64,000 nucleotides of DNA from contig NZ_AUMN01000013.1 of the NCBI RefSeq assembly GCF_000430705.1, positions 1-64,000 on the forward strand, given 5' to 3'. Shown in pieces: positions 43,069-52,001 of this stretch. Within the stretch, counting starts at the first letter, position 1; every line of letters begins with the position of its first letter. The position numbers and the translations under genes are program-made. The notes below the pieces were generated by a model. The model had not been told where the DNA came from and made no database searches. It worked only from the letters and a program-made list of their open reading frames with translations. This stretch comes from Arthrobacter castelli DSM 16402 (GTDB taxonomy: Bacteria > Actinomycetota > Actinomycetes > Actinomycetales > Micrococcaceae).

Positions 43069-43950
43069 TCAGCCCGCCTGCTGCACCCGGCCGATGTAGT
43101 CGTTAATGGATTTCATTTGGTAGCGGGAGACCTCTTCGGCGTTTTCGTTTTCCGCGAAGACGCAGGAGGCCATCACCGTCTCTTCCCGATCCAGGAACCC
43201 GTTTTCGGCCAGCCCGGAGAAGAGCTCGTCGAAGTTCACATCCCCGTCGCCGACCTTCAGATGCTGATGCACCCGCGCCGGGCTGCCGGCCGGATTGGTG
43301 ATGTACCGCAGCCCGTTGGAACGGTGATGATCCATCGTGTCGGCGATGTGGACCACCTGCAGCCGGTTTCCGGCAGCCCGGATAATGTCCAGCGGCGCGT
43401 CCTGCATGTGGAACGTGTGGGGCGCGACGTATGCCATCCCGATGTTCGGCGAGTTCACCCCGCGGATCACCCGCAGCGCGGCCAGGCCCTGCTCCACGTA
43501 GTCGTCGGGATGAGGGTCGATGGCAACCTGCATTCCTTCCCGCTCGATGACGGGCAGCAGCTCCTCCATCGAGCGGTAGAAGGCCCGCTCGGATTCTTCG
43601 GGCTGCTCCGGGCGGCCGCTGAATTCGGTGTTCATCTGGTTCACGCCCAGGTCGGCCGTCATCCGGATGGCGCGCTTCCAATACCTGACCGCGGCTTCCC
43701 GGGCATCAGGGTCCGGCCCGGACCAGCGCTGGACCGGGAGCACGGAGGCGATTTCGACGCCGGCCTTCCGGCAGGCAGCCTTCAGGTCTGCCACCAACTC
43801 GTCATCGGCCTTGGGGTGGTTGTAGAACGGAATGAAATCCTGGTGGGGCGTCAGCTGCAGATGCTTGTATCCAAGGTCTGCAGCGAGCTGCGGAAATTCC
43901 AGTAACCCGTGGGTGTGGTGGAAAGGGGTGGGGTCCAAAGCTATCTTCAT
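43069..43950 (-). CDS. sugar phosphate isomerase/epimerase (IolH-like)
   Basis: A 293-residue TIM-barrel protein of the AP-endonuclease-2 superfamily. MKIALDPTPFHHTHGLLEFPQLAADLGYKHLQLTPHQDFIPFYNHP and later VAIDPHPDDYVEQG, VVHIADTMDHH provide His, Asp and Glu metal ligands. ATG 43950 chosen over 44133, since the extra segment is not conserved and GGAG lies near 43950. Found in actinobacterial iol clusters; its precise reaction is not settled. Confidence 0.86.
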   Translation of the reverse strand: MKIALDPTPFHHTHGLLEFPQLAADLGYKHLQLTPHQDFIPFYNHPKADDELVADLKAACRKAGVEIASVLPVQRWSGPDPDAREAAVRYWKRAIRMTADLGVNQMNTEFSGRPEQPEESERAFYRSMEELLPVIEREGMQVAIDPHPDDYVEQGLAALRVIRGVNSPNIGMAYVAPHTFHMQDAPLDIIRAAGNRLQVVHIADTMDHHRSNGLRYITNPAGSPARVHQHLKVGDGDVNFDELFSGLAENGFLDREETVMASCVFAENENAEEVSRYQMKSINDYIGRVQQAG

Positions 43951-44048
43951 GGCGATCACTCCACTGTGTTGCAGGTCATAGGGAAAAGTGGCTAAAAATG
44001 TGGGGCCGGCCATCGTGCTCAGCCGGCCCCATGGGGTCGTGATTGGTG

Positions 44049-45074
44049 TTAGCGGTACAGCGCCGGTTTCTGCTCCAGCTTGATGGAGACTCTCTCCCGA
44101 CCGGCCTGTGCCTGCACGCCGGCTTCGCAGCATGCGGCCGTGGCATAGCCGTCCCAGGCACTCGGGCCGCCGATTTCTCCACGTTTGGCGGCGTCCACCC
44201 AGGACTGCACCTCGGCATCGAAGGCCGCCCCGAAACGTTGCTCAAAGCCGGGCGTGACTTGTCCTCCCCAGCGTCCGCCGGAGCGCACGTACGGACCGCC
44301 GTCGCCGCCGATGTTGACGATGCCGTCCTCGAAGGCGACCTGGGTGGTGACCTGGTAGCCGAACTTGGCATTGACGAAGATTTCGACGTCGGCCAGCACC
44401 CCGGACTCGGTCTCCAGCAGCACATGCTGGGGATCGTGCTGGCCGTTGGGCGCGCTGGATGTCTTACGGCCCAGCCGCACCTGCACCGAGGTGATTTCCT
44501 CGCCGCTGAGGTAACGGACGACGTCGAACTCGTGGACAACCGAGTCGTTGATCAGCATCTCGTTGGTGAATCCCTCAGGAGTTGCTGGATTGCGGTGGGC
44601 GCAATGGATCATCAGGGTCTCGCCCAGCTCCTTGCGGTCAATCATCGACCCCAGGGCGGCGTATTCGGTGTCGAAGCGGCGCATGAAGCCGACCTGGATC
44701 CGTTTCCGTCCGAGCTTTTCTTCGGCGCGCACCACGTTGTAGGCCGATGCGGAATCGGGGGTCAGCGGCTTCTCGCACAGGATCGGGATGTCCCGTTCCA
44801 GGGCCTTGTAGAGGATGTCCTCATGCAGGAATCCCGGCGTGGCAATGAGTACTGCGTTGATATCGTCCCGGGCAAAGGCCTCGTCTGCGGCGCCAAGGGC
44901 GACGGCGTTGTGGGAACCTGCCGGCAGCGCATCGATGGCGGCTTGTGCCCGCTGGAGATCGACGTCGACGACGGCGGCCACCTCGGCCCCGACGATCCGG
45001 TGGTGGAGGCGCTGGACGTGATCGGAGCCCATGCGTCCGGCGCCGATGATGGCGACACGGAGATTGTCGGTCAT
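44049..45074 (-). CDS. iolG: inositol 2-dehydrogenase
   Basis: A 341-residue Gfo/Idh/MocA enzyme expected to oxidise myo-inositol to 2-keto-myo-inositol with NAD+. AIIGAGRMGSDHVQRL (Rossmann, 8-23), CEKPLTPDSA (EKP), VGFMRRFDTEYAALGSMID and NDSVVHEFDVVRYLSGEEI with the catalytic Asp and His match bona fide IolG. Part of the minus-strand iol block, 26 nt after iolE. Closer to characterised IolG than the copy at 33930. Confidence 0.93.
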   Translation of the reverse strand: MTDNLRVAIIGAGRMGSDHVQRLHHRIVGAEVAAVVDVDLQRAQAAIDALPAGSHNAVALGAADEAFARDDINAVLIATPGFLHEDILYKALERDIPILCEKPLTPDSASAYNVVRAEEKLGRKRIQVGFMRRFDTEYAALGSMIDRKELGETLMIHCAHRNPATPEGFTNEMLINDSVVHEFDVVRYLSGEEITSVQVRLGRKTSSAPNGQHDPQHVLLETESGVLADVEIFVNAKFGYQVTTQVAFEDGIVNIGGDGGPYVRSGGRWGGQVTPGFEQRFGAAFDAEVQSWVDAAKRGEIGGPSAWDGYATAACCEAGVQAQAGRERVSIKLEQKPALYR

Positions 45075-45100
45075 GGTTATCTTCCTTACTGGCTTCGGTG

Positions 45101-46018
45101 CTAGGCGACAGTGGTGCGCGAGCCGCAGCTGAGCAGATATGTGCGGGTGCGGTCGGCGATGGGCATCGGCACGTCGAAGGCGACCGGATACATGTCCTGT
45201 TCGACGATGCCGAAGATGGGCCGGTCCAGGGCCTCGGCAGCCTCGATGACGGCGCGCAGGTCGGGCAGCCCGTCGGGCGGTTCAACCATGACGCCGGCCA
45301 GGTTCGCCTCGGCCCAGGTCATGTTTTGCGCCTTGACCCGGGAGAGCACGTCCGGGTTGACCTGCTTCAGGTGCAGGTAGCCGATACGCTCGGGGTACTT
45401 GTGGATCAGGTCGAGGCTGTTGGCACCGCAGTACTCTGCGTGCCCGGTATCGAGGCACAGGTTGAGCACGTCCGGTGTGGACTCGGCGAGCAGGTGTTCG
45501 ATGTCCTTTTGTGCTCCGACATGGGCGTCGGCGTGCGGATGGAACTGCTGCTTCAGCCCGTAGTACTCGGCAAGGACCTTGCCGAGCTTATTGTGCCCGG
45601 CGAGCAGGTCGCTCCACTGCTTGCCGTCGAGGTGTTCATTTTCGACTGCTTCACCGGTAACGTCGTCGCGCCACATGGCGGGTATGACGACAATGTGCTC
45701 ACCGCCCATCGCCGCCGTCAGTTCGGCCACCCGCCGGGCCGGTTCCCACGCGGCATCCCACTGGTCCAGGCCACGGTGGAAGGCCGTGAAGACGGTGCCG
45801 GCGGAGACCTTCAGGTCCCGCTGGGCCAGCTCGTCGGCCAGCCGGGACGGATCGGTGGGCAGGTAGCCGTACGGGCCGAGTTCGATCCACTTGTGGCCGG
45901 ATTCGGCGGCTTCATCGAGGAAACGTTGCCACGGCGTTTGCTTGGGATCGTCCGGGAACCAGACACCCCACGAATCGGGCGCAGTGCCGATAATCAGCTT
46001 GTTCTCAATCTCGTTCAT
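45101..46018 (-). CDS. iolE: inosose dehydratase-like TIM-barrel protein
   Basis: A 305-residue TIM-barrel protein that fits 2-keto-myo-inositol dehydratase. The start IIGTAPDSWGVWFPDDPKQTPWQRFLDEAAESGHKWIELGPYGYLP is characteristic. FHPHADAHVG, LCLDTGHAEYCG and IVEQDMYP provide the metal-binding His, Asp, His and Glu. Positioned between iolA and iolG, as expected. Confidence 0.9.
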   Translation of the reverse strand: MNEIENKLIIGTAPDSWGVWFPDDPKQTPWQRFLDEAAESGHKWIELGPYGYLPTDPSRLADELAQRDLKVSAGTVFTAFHRGLDQWDAAWEPARRVAELTAAMGGEHIVVIPAMWRDDVTGEAVENEHLDGKQWSDLLAGHNKLGKVLAEYYGLKQQFHPHADAHVGAQKDIEHLLAESTPDVLNLCLDTGHAEYCGANSLDLIHKYPERIGYLHLKQVNPDVLSRVKAQNMTWAEANLAGVMVEPPDGLPDLRAVIEAAEALDRPIFGIVEQDMYPVAFDVPMPIADRTRTYLLSCGSRTTVA

Positions 46019-46030
46019 GAGAGCTGGCTC

Positions 46031-47527
46031 CTAGTTGGAGGGGAAGTTGAAGGTGGCGTTGGAGGTGTGGGCTGGTTCGGGCCAGCGTTGGGTGATGACT
46101 TTGTTGCGGGTGTAGAAGCGAATGCCGTCGGGTCCGTAGATGTGCAGGTCCCCGAACAGGGAATCGTTCCACCCGCCGAAGGAGTGCCAGGCCACCGGTA
46201 CCGGCAGCGGGATGTTGACCCCGACCATGCCGACCTGCACCGAACGCTGGAACTTCCGGGCGTAGGCACCCGAGGAGGTGAACACCGCGGTGCCGTTACC
46301 GTACGGGTTGGCGTTGATCAGCCCGATCGCCTCGTCCAGGTCCGCGGCGCGGACCACGACGAGGACGGGTCCGAAGATTTCCTCGGTGTAGGCACTCATG
46401 TCGGTCTTCACCCGGTCGATGACGGTGGGCCCGACGAAGAACCCCTCCTCATTACCCTCCACGACCAGATCCCGGCCGTCCACGACCAGGGCGGCACCAT
46501 CGGCCTCGGCCTCACCCACAATCCGGGTGACCTTCTCCCGCGCGGCGGGGGTGATCACCGGGCCCATATCCGAACCCGGATCAGTGCCCTCAGCGACAGT
46601 GACGTTGTTCGCGCATTCGGCGACCTTCTCCACCAGGGCATCGGCGGCATCGCCGACCGCGACCGCGACGGAGATCGCCATGCACCGTTGGCCGGCCGAC
46701 CCGAACGCCGCCGCGTTCAAATGATCCGCGGCCAGGTCCAAGTCGCCGTCGGGAAGGACGACGGCGTGGTTCTTCGCCCCGCCCAGGGCCTGGACCCGCT
46801 TACCATGGGCCGTGGCCGTCTCATGCACATACTTCGCGATCGGCGTCGAACCCACAAACGAGACACCGTCCACCTCCGGGTGGGTCAACAGACCGTCGAC
46901 GGCCTCCTTATCCCCGTGCAGCACATTGAACACCCCGTCCGGCAGGCCCGCCTCCTGCCACAACCGGGCCATCAGCATTGAGGCCGACGGGTCCCGCTCC
47001 GATGGTTTGAGGATGAAGGCGTTACCGGTGGCGATCGCGACCGGAGCCATCCACAACGGCACCATCACCGGGAAATTGAACGGAGTAATACCGGCCACCA
47101 CGCCCAGCGGCTGCCGGAACGAATACACATCAATACCGGTCGAAACCTGATCCGAATACTCACCCTTGAGGTGCTCGACAATGCCGCAGGCGAACTCGAC
47201 GACCTCCAGGCCGCGGCCGATCTCACCGGCGGCATCGGAGAGGACCTTGCCATGCTCGGCCGTGACCAACTCCGCCAACTCATCCACATGGGCCGACAAC
47301 AACTCCCGGAACCGGAACAACACCGCCGTCCGCTTCGACAACGACACCTCAGCCCACGCATCAGCAGCAGCACGGGCAGCCGACACCACACTCTTAATAT
47401 CGTCCTGGTTCGCCAACCGCAACTCACCAGTGACCTGCCCCGTGGCCGGGTTAAACACATCCTGCGACCGCGACCCCGAACCAGCAGTCACCTCACCATT
47501 AATAAAATGCGCAATCGTACTCGCCAT
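46031..47527 (-). CDS. iolA: methylmalonate-semialdehyde dehydrogenase
   Basis: A 498-residue CoA-acylating aldehyde dehydrogenase that converts malonate semialdehyde to acetyl-CoA, the last inositol step (also used for methylmalonate semialdehyde from valine). IAHFINGEVTAGSG, FNFPVMVPLWM, the catalytic Cys in AAFGSAGQRCMAIS and GSDMGPVITP are diagnostic. Start ATG 47527 with AGGAGA; the 5-residue longer reading is also open. Confidence 0.95.
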   Translation of the reverse strand: MASTIAHFINGEVTAGSGSRSQDVFNPATGQVTGELRLANQDDIKSVVSAARAAADAWAEVSLSKRTAVLFRFRELLSAHVDELAELVTAEHGKVLSDAAGEIGRGLEVVEFACGIVEHLKGEYSDQVSTGIDVYSFRQPLGVVAGITPFNFPVMVPLWMAPVAIATGNAFILKPSERDPSASMLMARLWQEAGLPDGVFNVLHGDKEAVDGLLTHPEVDGVSFVGSTPIAKYVHETATAHGKRVQALGGAKNHAVVLPDGDLDLAADHLNAAAFGSAGQRCMAISVAVAVGDAADALVEKVAECANNVTVAEGTDPGSDMGPVITPAAREKVTRIVGEAEADGAALVVDGRDLVVEGNEEGFFVGPTVIDRVKTDMSAYTEEIFGPVLVVVRAADLDEAIGLINANPYGNGTAVFTSSGAYARKFQRSVQVGMVGVNIPLPVPVAWHSFGGWNDSLFGDLHIYGPDGIRFYTRNKVITQRWPEPAHTSNATFNFPSN

Positions 47528-47546
47528 TTCGTTTCTCCTCACGTTC

Positions 47547-49466
47547 TTAGCCCAGCAGCGGGCGCTGTGTTGCCTTGTGGTCTGAATAGGTCTTGTATGC
47601 CTGTTGGGTGGATTCCAGTTCCGACGTTTCTGCCACCGGAACGTCCCACCAGGATTCCGAGTCCGGAGCGGGAATCAGCGGATCGGAATTGATGTGCACC
47701 AGCACCGGTCCATCGGCAGGATCCGAGGCCTTGGCCTGGCGGAGAGCCTCTTCGAAGTCGCTGATGGTGTTCTCTCCGGGTTCGACGCGGAGCACCTTCA
47801 CGCCCAGCGATTCGGCGTTGGCAGCCAGGTCGACCGGTAGCGTGTCGCCGGCGTCGAAACTGTGCTGTTCCTCATCGAGGTAGCGGTACTTGGTGCCGAA
47901 GCGCTCCGAGCCCAGTTCCTCCGACAGGGAGCCGATGGACTGGTATCCGTGGTTCTGGATCAGCACCACGATGACCTTGATCTTCTCCGCAACAGCGGTG
48001 ACCAGTTCGGTGTGCATCATCAGGTATGAACCGTCGCCGACCATGATGAACACGTCCCGGTCCGGCGCTCCCCTGCGGACCCCGATGCCGCCGGCGATTT
48101 CGTACCCCATGCAGGAGTAGCCGTACTCCACGTGGTAGCCGGACGGATCGCGGACCCGCCACATCTTGTGCAGGTCGCCGGGCAGTGAACCGGCGGCGCA
48201 GACGACGACGTCGCGTGGCTCGGAAATGCTGTTGACCGCACCGATGATTTCGGCCTGGGCCGGCAGTGGGGTGTGCCGGGTGCTGTGTGCGGCGTCGACG
48301 ATGCCGTCCCACGTCTGCTTCTCGGCGGCCACGGCCTGTTCCAGGTCCGCGCCGGTGCGATAACCGTCCAGCAGACCGGTCAGCTTCACCAGTGCCTTGC
48401 GAGCATCCGCCACCACGGGGACCGAGGTGCCGTTCTTATAGGCGTCCAGCGGGGCGACGTTAATGTTGACGAAACTGACGTCGGGGTTGGCGAAGGCGGT
48501 GCGCGAAGCAGTGGTGAAGTCCTCGTAGCGGGTGCCGATCCCGATCACCAGGTCCGCTTCGGCCGCCAGCCTGTTGGCCGCCGTCGTGCCCGTTGAACCG
48601 ATGGCACCCAGCGAGAACGGATGGTCCCACGGCAGTACTCCCACTCCTGCCTGGGTGGAGCCCACCGGGATTCCGGTGGTTTCGACGAAAGCGGCCAGCT
48701 GCTCGGTCGCGAAGGCGTAGAGCACGCCGCCGCCGGCGACAATCAGCGGCCGCTTGGCGGTCTTGATTGCTTCCGCGGCCGCTGCCAGGTCGGCCTCTTC
48801 CGGCTCGGGACGGCGGATCCGCCAGTCGCGTGCGGCGAGGAACTCTTCGGGGACCTGCATAGTTTCGGCCTGCACGTCCTGCGGCAGCGAGATCGTCACG
48901 GTGCCGGTCTCTGCCGGGTCCGTCAGCGTCCGCAGCCCATTGAACATGGCGGAGAACAACTGCTCCGGGCGGGTGACCCGGTCGAAGTATTTGGACAACG
49001 GCCGGAATGCATCGTTGACGGAGATGTCATAGGCATCCGGGCGTTCGAGCTGCTGGAGTACCGGGTCCGGCGCACGGGTGGCGAAGGTGTCGCTGGGCAG
49101 CAGCAGCACCGGCAGCCGGTTGATGGTGGCCAGCGCGGCGCCGGTCAGCATGTTAGTCGCACCGGGACCGATCGACGCGGTGACCGCATAGGTGGACCGA
49201 CGGCGCTGCATTCTGGTGTAGCCCACGGCCTGGTGGACCAGCCCCTGCTCGTTGCGGCCCTGGTAATAAGGCATGGCCGCCGGATCCGCTGCCTGGTACT
49301 GCTTCAGTGCCTGGCCCACTCCTGCCACGTTTCCGTGCCCGAAGATCCCGAACATGCCGGGGATGAGCCGCTCGCGGTATTCCTCGCTGCCGATCCGGTC
49401 CACGGTGTACTGCTTGGACAGGAATTCGACCAAAGCCTGTCCCACTGACATGGTGCGGTGTGCCAT
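47547..49466 (-). CDS. iolD: 3D-(3,5/4)-trihydroxycyclohexane-1,2-dione hydrolase
   Basis: ThDP-dependent ring-opening enzyme of 639 residues, giving 5-deoxy-glucuronate. MSVGQALVEFLSKQYTV, PGMFGIFGHGNVAGVGQAL with the activating region, and MVGDGSYLMMHTELVTAVAEKIKVIVVLIQNHGYQSIG (ThDP/Mg motif GDG...N) are present. Two nt separate it from the aldolase gene. Full length. Confidence 0.96.
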   Translation of the reverse strand: MAHRTMSVGQALVEFLSKQYTVDRIGSEEYRERLIPGMFGIFGHGNVAGVGQALKQYQAADPAAMPYYQGRNEQGLVHQAVGYTRMQRRRSTYAVTASIGPGATNMLTGAALATINRLPVLLLPSDTFATRAPDPVLQQLERPDAYDISVNDAFRPLSKYFDRVTRPEQLFSAMFNGLRTLTDPAETGTVTISLPQDVQAETMQVPEEFLAARDWRIRRPEPEEADLAAAAEAIKTAKRPLIVAGGGVLYAFATEQLAAFVETTGIPVGSTQAGVGVLPWDHPFSLGAIGSTGTTAANRLAAEADLVIGIGTRYEDFTTASRTAFANPDVSFVNINVAPLDAYKNGTSVPVVADARKALVKLTGLLDGYRTGADLEQAVAAEKQTWDGIVDAAHSTRHTPLPAQAEIIGAVNSISEPRDVVVCAAGSLPGDLHKMWRVRDPSGYHVEYGYSCMGYEIAGGIGVRRGAPDRDVFIMVGDGSYLMMHTELVTAVAEKIKVIVVLIQNHGYQSIGSLSEELGSERFGTKYRYLDEEQHSFDAGDTLPVDLAANAESLGVKVLRVEPGENTISDFEEALRQAKASDPADGPVLVHINSDPLIPAPDSESWWDVPVAETSELESTQQAYKTYSDHKATQRPLLG

Positions 49467-49468
49467 TG

Positions 49469-50419
49469 TTACTCCGTTATTCCCTCTGCCTGGGCGTTGC
49501 CGCCGGTCGGATGGTGGTTGAGCAGTGAGGCGGCGGTGGCCACGGCGGCCGCCACGTCGCCGTCCCGGGGGTATAGCAGTGTGCGGCCGACGGTCAGCCC
49601 CTGGACCCCGGGAAGCGCCAGCGCCGCTTCCCAGCTGGCGAAGACGTCGTCGGGCGCGCCGGTTGGATCGCCGCCCAGGAGCACCGTCGGCATCGTCGTC
49701 GCCGCCATCACCCGTTCCATGTCGGCTACGACGGGCAGCTTCATCCAGGTGTACGCGCTGGTGGATCCAAGTGCGGAGGCAATGGCCACCGATTTAATCA
49801 CGGCGTCGGTGCTCAGGTCGTTGCGGACCTTGCCGTTGTCCCTGACGGAAAGGAACGGCTCGACCATTGCCACGAGCTTTCGCGCTGCGAGTTCGTCGAC
49901 GGCCCGCGCCGAAGCCTCCAATGCCGAAGCCGTGTCGGGGTCGTCCAGGCAGATCCGGGTCAGCATTTTGCCGCCGGTTGCGCCGATCCCGGCGAGCGCC
50001 TTCGCGGTATGGCCGGTGAAACGGTCGTCAATCTCGTTGACCAGTCCGGTGAGTCCGCCACGGTTCATGGAGCCAAAGATCAGCTTGCCATCGAGCGCAC
50101 CCAGCAGCAGCAGATCGTCGAGAATGTCCGGGGACGCGAGGACGCCGTCCACGGCCGGGTTCGCCAGAGCGTTCTGCAGCCGGTCGAGCAGGTCATGCCG
50201 GTCGGCCATCGCGGCTGGATTGTCGCGCACCGCGAGCGCTCCCCGGGCCGGATGATCCGCCGCCACGATAAAGTTCTGGCGTCCAGGCAGGAGTCCTGGG
50301 TGCGGGCGCCGGCCCAAGGCGGCACGGCGGACCGCGTCCGGATCCTGCAACCGGATATCGCTCAACTCCCGGTAGCGCTGCGGGTCGGCCGCCTTGTTCA
50401 CCACTGGATTTGCCGTCAC
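49469..50419 (-). CDS. Cgl0159-type (beta/alpha)8 aldolase of the iol cluster
   Basis: A 316-residue protein of the class I aldolase-like group seen in actinobacterial iol clusters, probably cleaving 2-deoxy-5-keto-D-gluconate 6-phosphate to malonate semialdehyde and DHAP, replacing IolJ. NFIVAADHPARGALAV, GKLIFGSMNRGGL and TWMKLPVVADMERVM (probable Schiff-base Lys) are the main blocks. Its ATG overlaps the iolC stop by 4 nt. The reaction is inferred from place. Confidence 0.85.
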   Translation of the reverse strand: MTANPVVNKAADPQRYRELSDIRLQDPDAVRRAALGRRPHPGLLPGRQNFIVAADHPARGALAVRDNPAAMADRHDLLDRLQNALANPAVDGVLASPDILDDLLLLGALDGKLIFGSMNRGGLTGLVNEIDDRFTGHTAKALAGIGATGGKMLTRICLDDPDTASALEASARAVDELAARKLVAMVEPFLSVRDNGKVRNDLSTDAVIKSVAIASALGSTSAYTWMKLPVVADMERVMAATTMPTVLLGGDPTGAPDDVFASWEAALALPGVQGLTVGRTLLYPRDGDVAAAVATAASLLNHHPTGGNAQAEGITE

Positions 50420-51387
50420 GCCAGCACCGTGCGTCCGCGCTCGGCCAACAAGGCTTTCACCTCGTCGGGCGTGGGCATCGCATCGGCGCAGGAGAGCCGG
50501 GAGGCAACAATGGCGCCGGAGGCATTGGCATAGTCGAGCACCTGCTCCAGCGGCCAGCCGGAGAGTAGTCCATGGCAGAAGGCGCCGCCAAAGGCGTCGC
50601 CGGCGCCCAATCCGTTGACCGTTTCCACGGGGACGGGTGCGGAGATCACCCGCTCGTCCTTGGTCGCTGCCATCACTCCCTCGGATCCGAGCTTGACGAC
50701 GGCGATTTCGACGCCGGCTTCCAGCAGCCGGTCTGCCTGCTCATCAGGAGTGCCTTGGCCGACGGCGACCGCGCATTCCGTGTCGTTGCCGATGGCTACG
50801 GTCACCTCGGGGAGGACATGGGCGACGGCGTCGCGGGCTTCCTGCTCCGAGTCCCAGAACATCGGCCGGTAGTCGAGGTCGAGGACGGTGAACTGGCCGG
50901 GTTGCAGATCCTTGCGCCGCCGGGCGGCATGGGCCTGAACGTGGGCCGCCCGGCTGGGCTCCTGCGCGAGTCCGGTGACGGTTGACCAGAAAATCCGGGC
51001 GCTGCGGATGGCTTCGAGGTCCAGCTCTTCGGCCTTGATTTGCCAGTCCGGGGCAGTGGGCGTCCGGTAGAAGTACAGCGGGAAATCTTCGGGCGGCTGG
51101 ATGGCGCAGAACGTGACAGGAGTGGGCCAGACGTCCACCTCGGTGACGAAGCGGTCGTCGACGGCGAACTTGGCCAGCTCACGGTGGAGGTACGTGGCGA
51201 AGGGGTCCTTTCCGGTGCGGGTGATCACCGCGGAGTCGCTGCCGTGCCGGGCGGCAGCGACTGCTACGTTGGTCGGCGAACCGCCCAGATACTTCCGGAA
51301 TGTCGCCACATCTTCCAAAGCCGCGCCGATCTGCTCCGGGTAGATGTCGACGCTGATCCGACCGATGGTCAGTACATCGTGGGCCAC
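50416..51387 (-). CDS. iolC: 5-dehydro-2-deoxygluconokinase
   Basis: PfkB-family kinase (323 residues) that phosphorylates 2-deoxy-5-keto-D-gluconate. LTIGRISVDIYPEQIGAALEDV, FRKYLGGSPTNVAVAAARHG and the ATP/catalytic motif VNGLGAGDAFGGAFCHGLL with its Asp base are intact. GTG 51387 chosen with AGAGG upstream; an ATG at 51462 would add an unrelated Cys-containing tail. First gene of the long minus-strand iol operon; an 18-bp operator-like site lies 109 nt upstream. Confidence 0.94.
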   Translation of the reverse strand: MAHDVLTIGRISVDIYPEQIGAALEDVATFRKYLGGSPTNVAVAAARHGSDSAVITRTGKDPFATYLHRELAKFAVDDRFVTEVDVWPTPVTFCAIQPPEDFPLYFYRTPTAPDWQIKAEELDLEAIRSARIFWSTVTGLAQEPSRAAHVQAHAARRRKDLQPGQFTVLDLDYRPMFWDSEQEARDAVAHVLPEVTVAIGNDTECAVAVGQGTPDEQADRLLEAGVEIAVVKLGSEGVMAATKDERVISAPVPVETVNGLGAGDAFGGAFCHGLLSGWPLEQVLDYANASGAIVASRLSCADAMPTPDEVKALLAERGRTVLA

Positions 51388-51495
51388 GTTGTCCGCCTCT
51401 CTCTTCTGCCATATCTGGTCCGGCAAGAGCCTCGGGCCCTGTGATCCGAAGCACAGAACCACTCTGCAATACCGGCATATGTCCTGTCAAATGTT

Positions 51496-51513
51496 TGTGC
51501 TGACATACTTACA
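51496..51513. promoter_or_regulatory. inositol-regulon operator before iolC
   Basis: TGTGCTGACATACTTACA differs at only three of 18 positions from the site before iolG (33871) and fits TGTNNNNACATNCTNACA. TTGACA stands on the minus strand at 51490-51485, but no convincing -10 was found. Confidence 0.55.
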
Positions 51514-51526
51514 ACATAGTTCCGAT

Positions 51527-51931
51527 TCAGAATACCGGCACGCCAAGCTCTCCGGTTACGTACTGGGCCCGGCCGAAACCGAAGGACCAGTCGCCGGGCG
51601 AGTTTTCGAGGTACCCAATGAATACATCCTCACCGGCGACTCCCACTTCCGAGAGCCCTGAGGCAATGCGCGCAAACAGCGCATTCTTCGCTTCCTGGCT
51701 CCGGCCGGCCTGGGTGAAAATCTGGATCATCACCACATCGTTGCTGCGCTCGAAGCCCAGCCCGGCATCCTGGGCGCGGAGCTGCCCTGCTGGATGCTCG
51801 GTGAGGATATGGAACAGGTCGCGCGACGGAATTCCGTACTCATCGACGATGGCCCCGTGGATCCGGTCGCTGACTGCCTCAAGCTCGGCGACACTGCGCC
51901 CGGCATTGATATCGATACGCACTAAAGGCAT
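51527..51931 (-). CDS. tautomerase family protein
   Basis: A 134-residue tautomerase-superfamily protein with the catalytic N-terminal Pro2 (MPLVRIDINAGRS). ILTEHPAGQLRAQDAGLGFERSNDVVMIQIFTQAGRSQEAKNALFARI and DVFIGYLENSPGDWSFGFG follow the usual fold. An inositol-regulon-like operator lies 19 nt upstream, so a role in keto/enol conversion of an inositol intermediate is plausible but unproved. Confidence 0.88.
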   Translation of the reverse strand: MPLVRIDINAGRSVAELEAVSDRIHGAIVDEYGIPSRDLFHILTEHPAGQLRAQDAGLGFERSNDVVMIQIFTQAGRSQEAKNALFARIASGLSEVGVAGEDVFIGYLENSPGDWSFGFGRAQYVTGELGVPVF

Positions 51932-51949
51932 AGCATCCTCTCGATAGTT

Positions 51950-51967
51950 TGTCTTTACATGCTAACA
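51950..51967. promoter_or_regulatory. inositol-regulon operator before the tautomerase gene
   Basis: TGTCTTTACATGCTAACA fits TGTNNNNACATNCTNACA exactly and is framed by GTTTGT/ACAAAC arms (51947-51952 and 51965-51970). Confidence 0.55.
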
Positions 51968-52001
51968 AACTGTCGAACTGGCTTCCAGAGTGCGCATCCC
52001 T

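Noticed and set aside
45098-46981. 627-codon open frame opposite iolE and iolA
   Set aside because: Shadow; the minus-strand products have full catalytic motifs.
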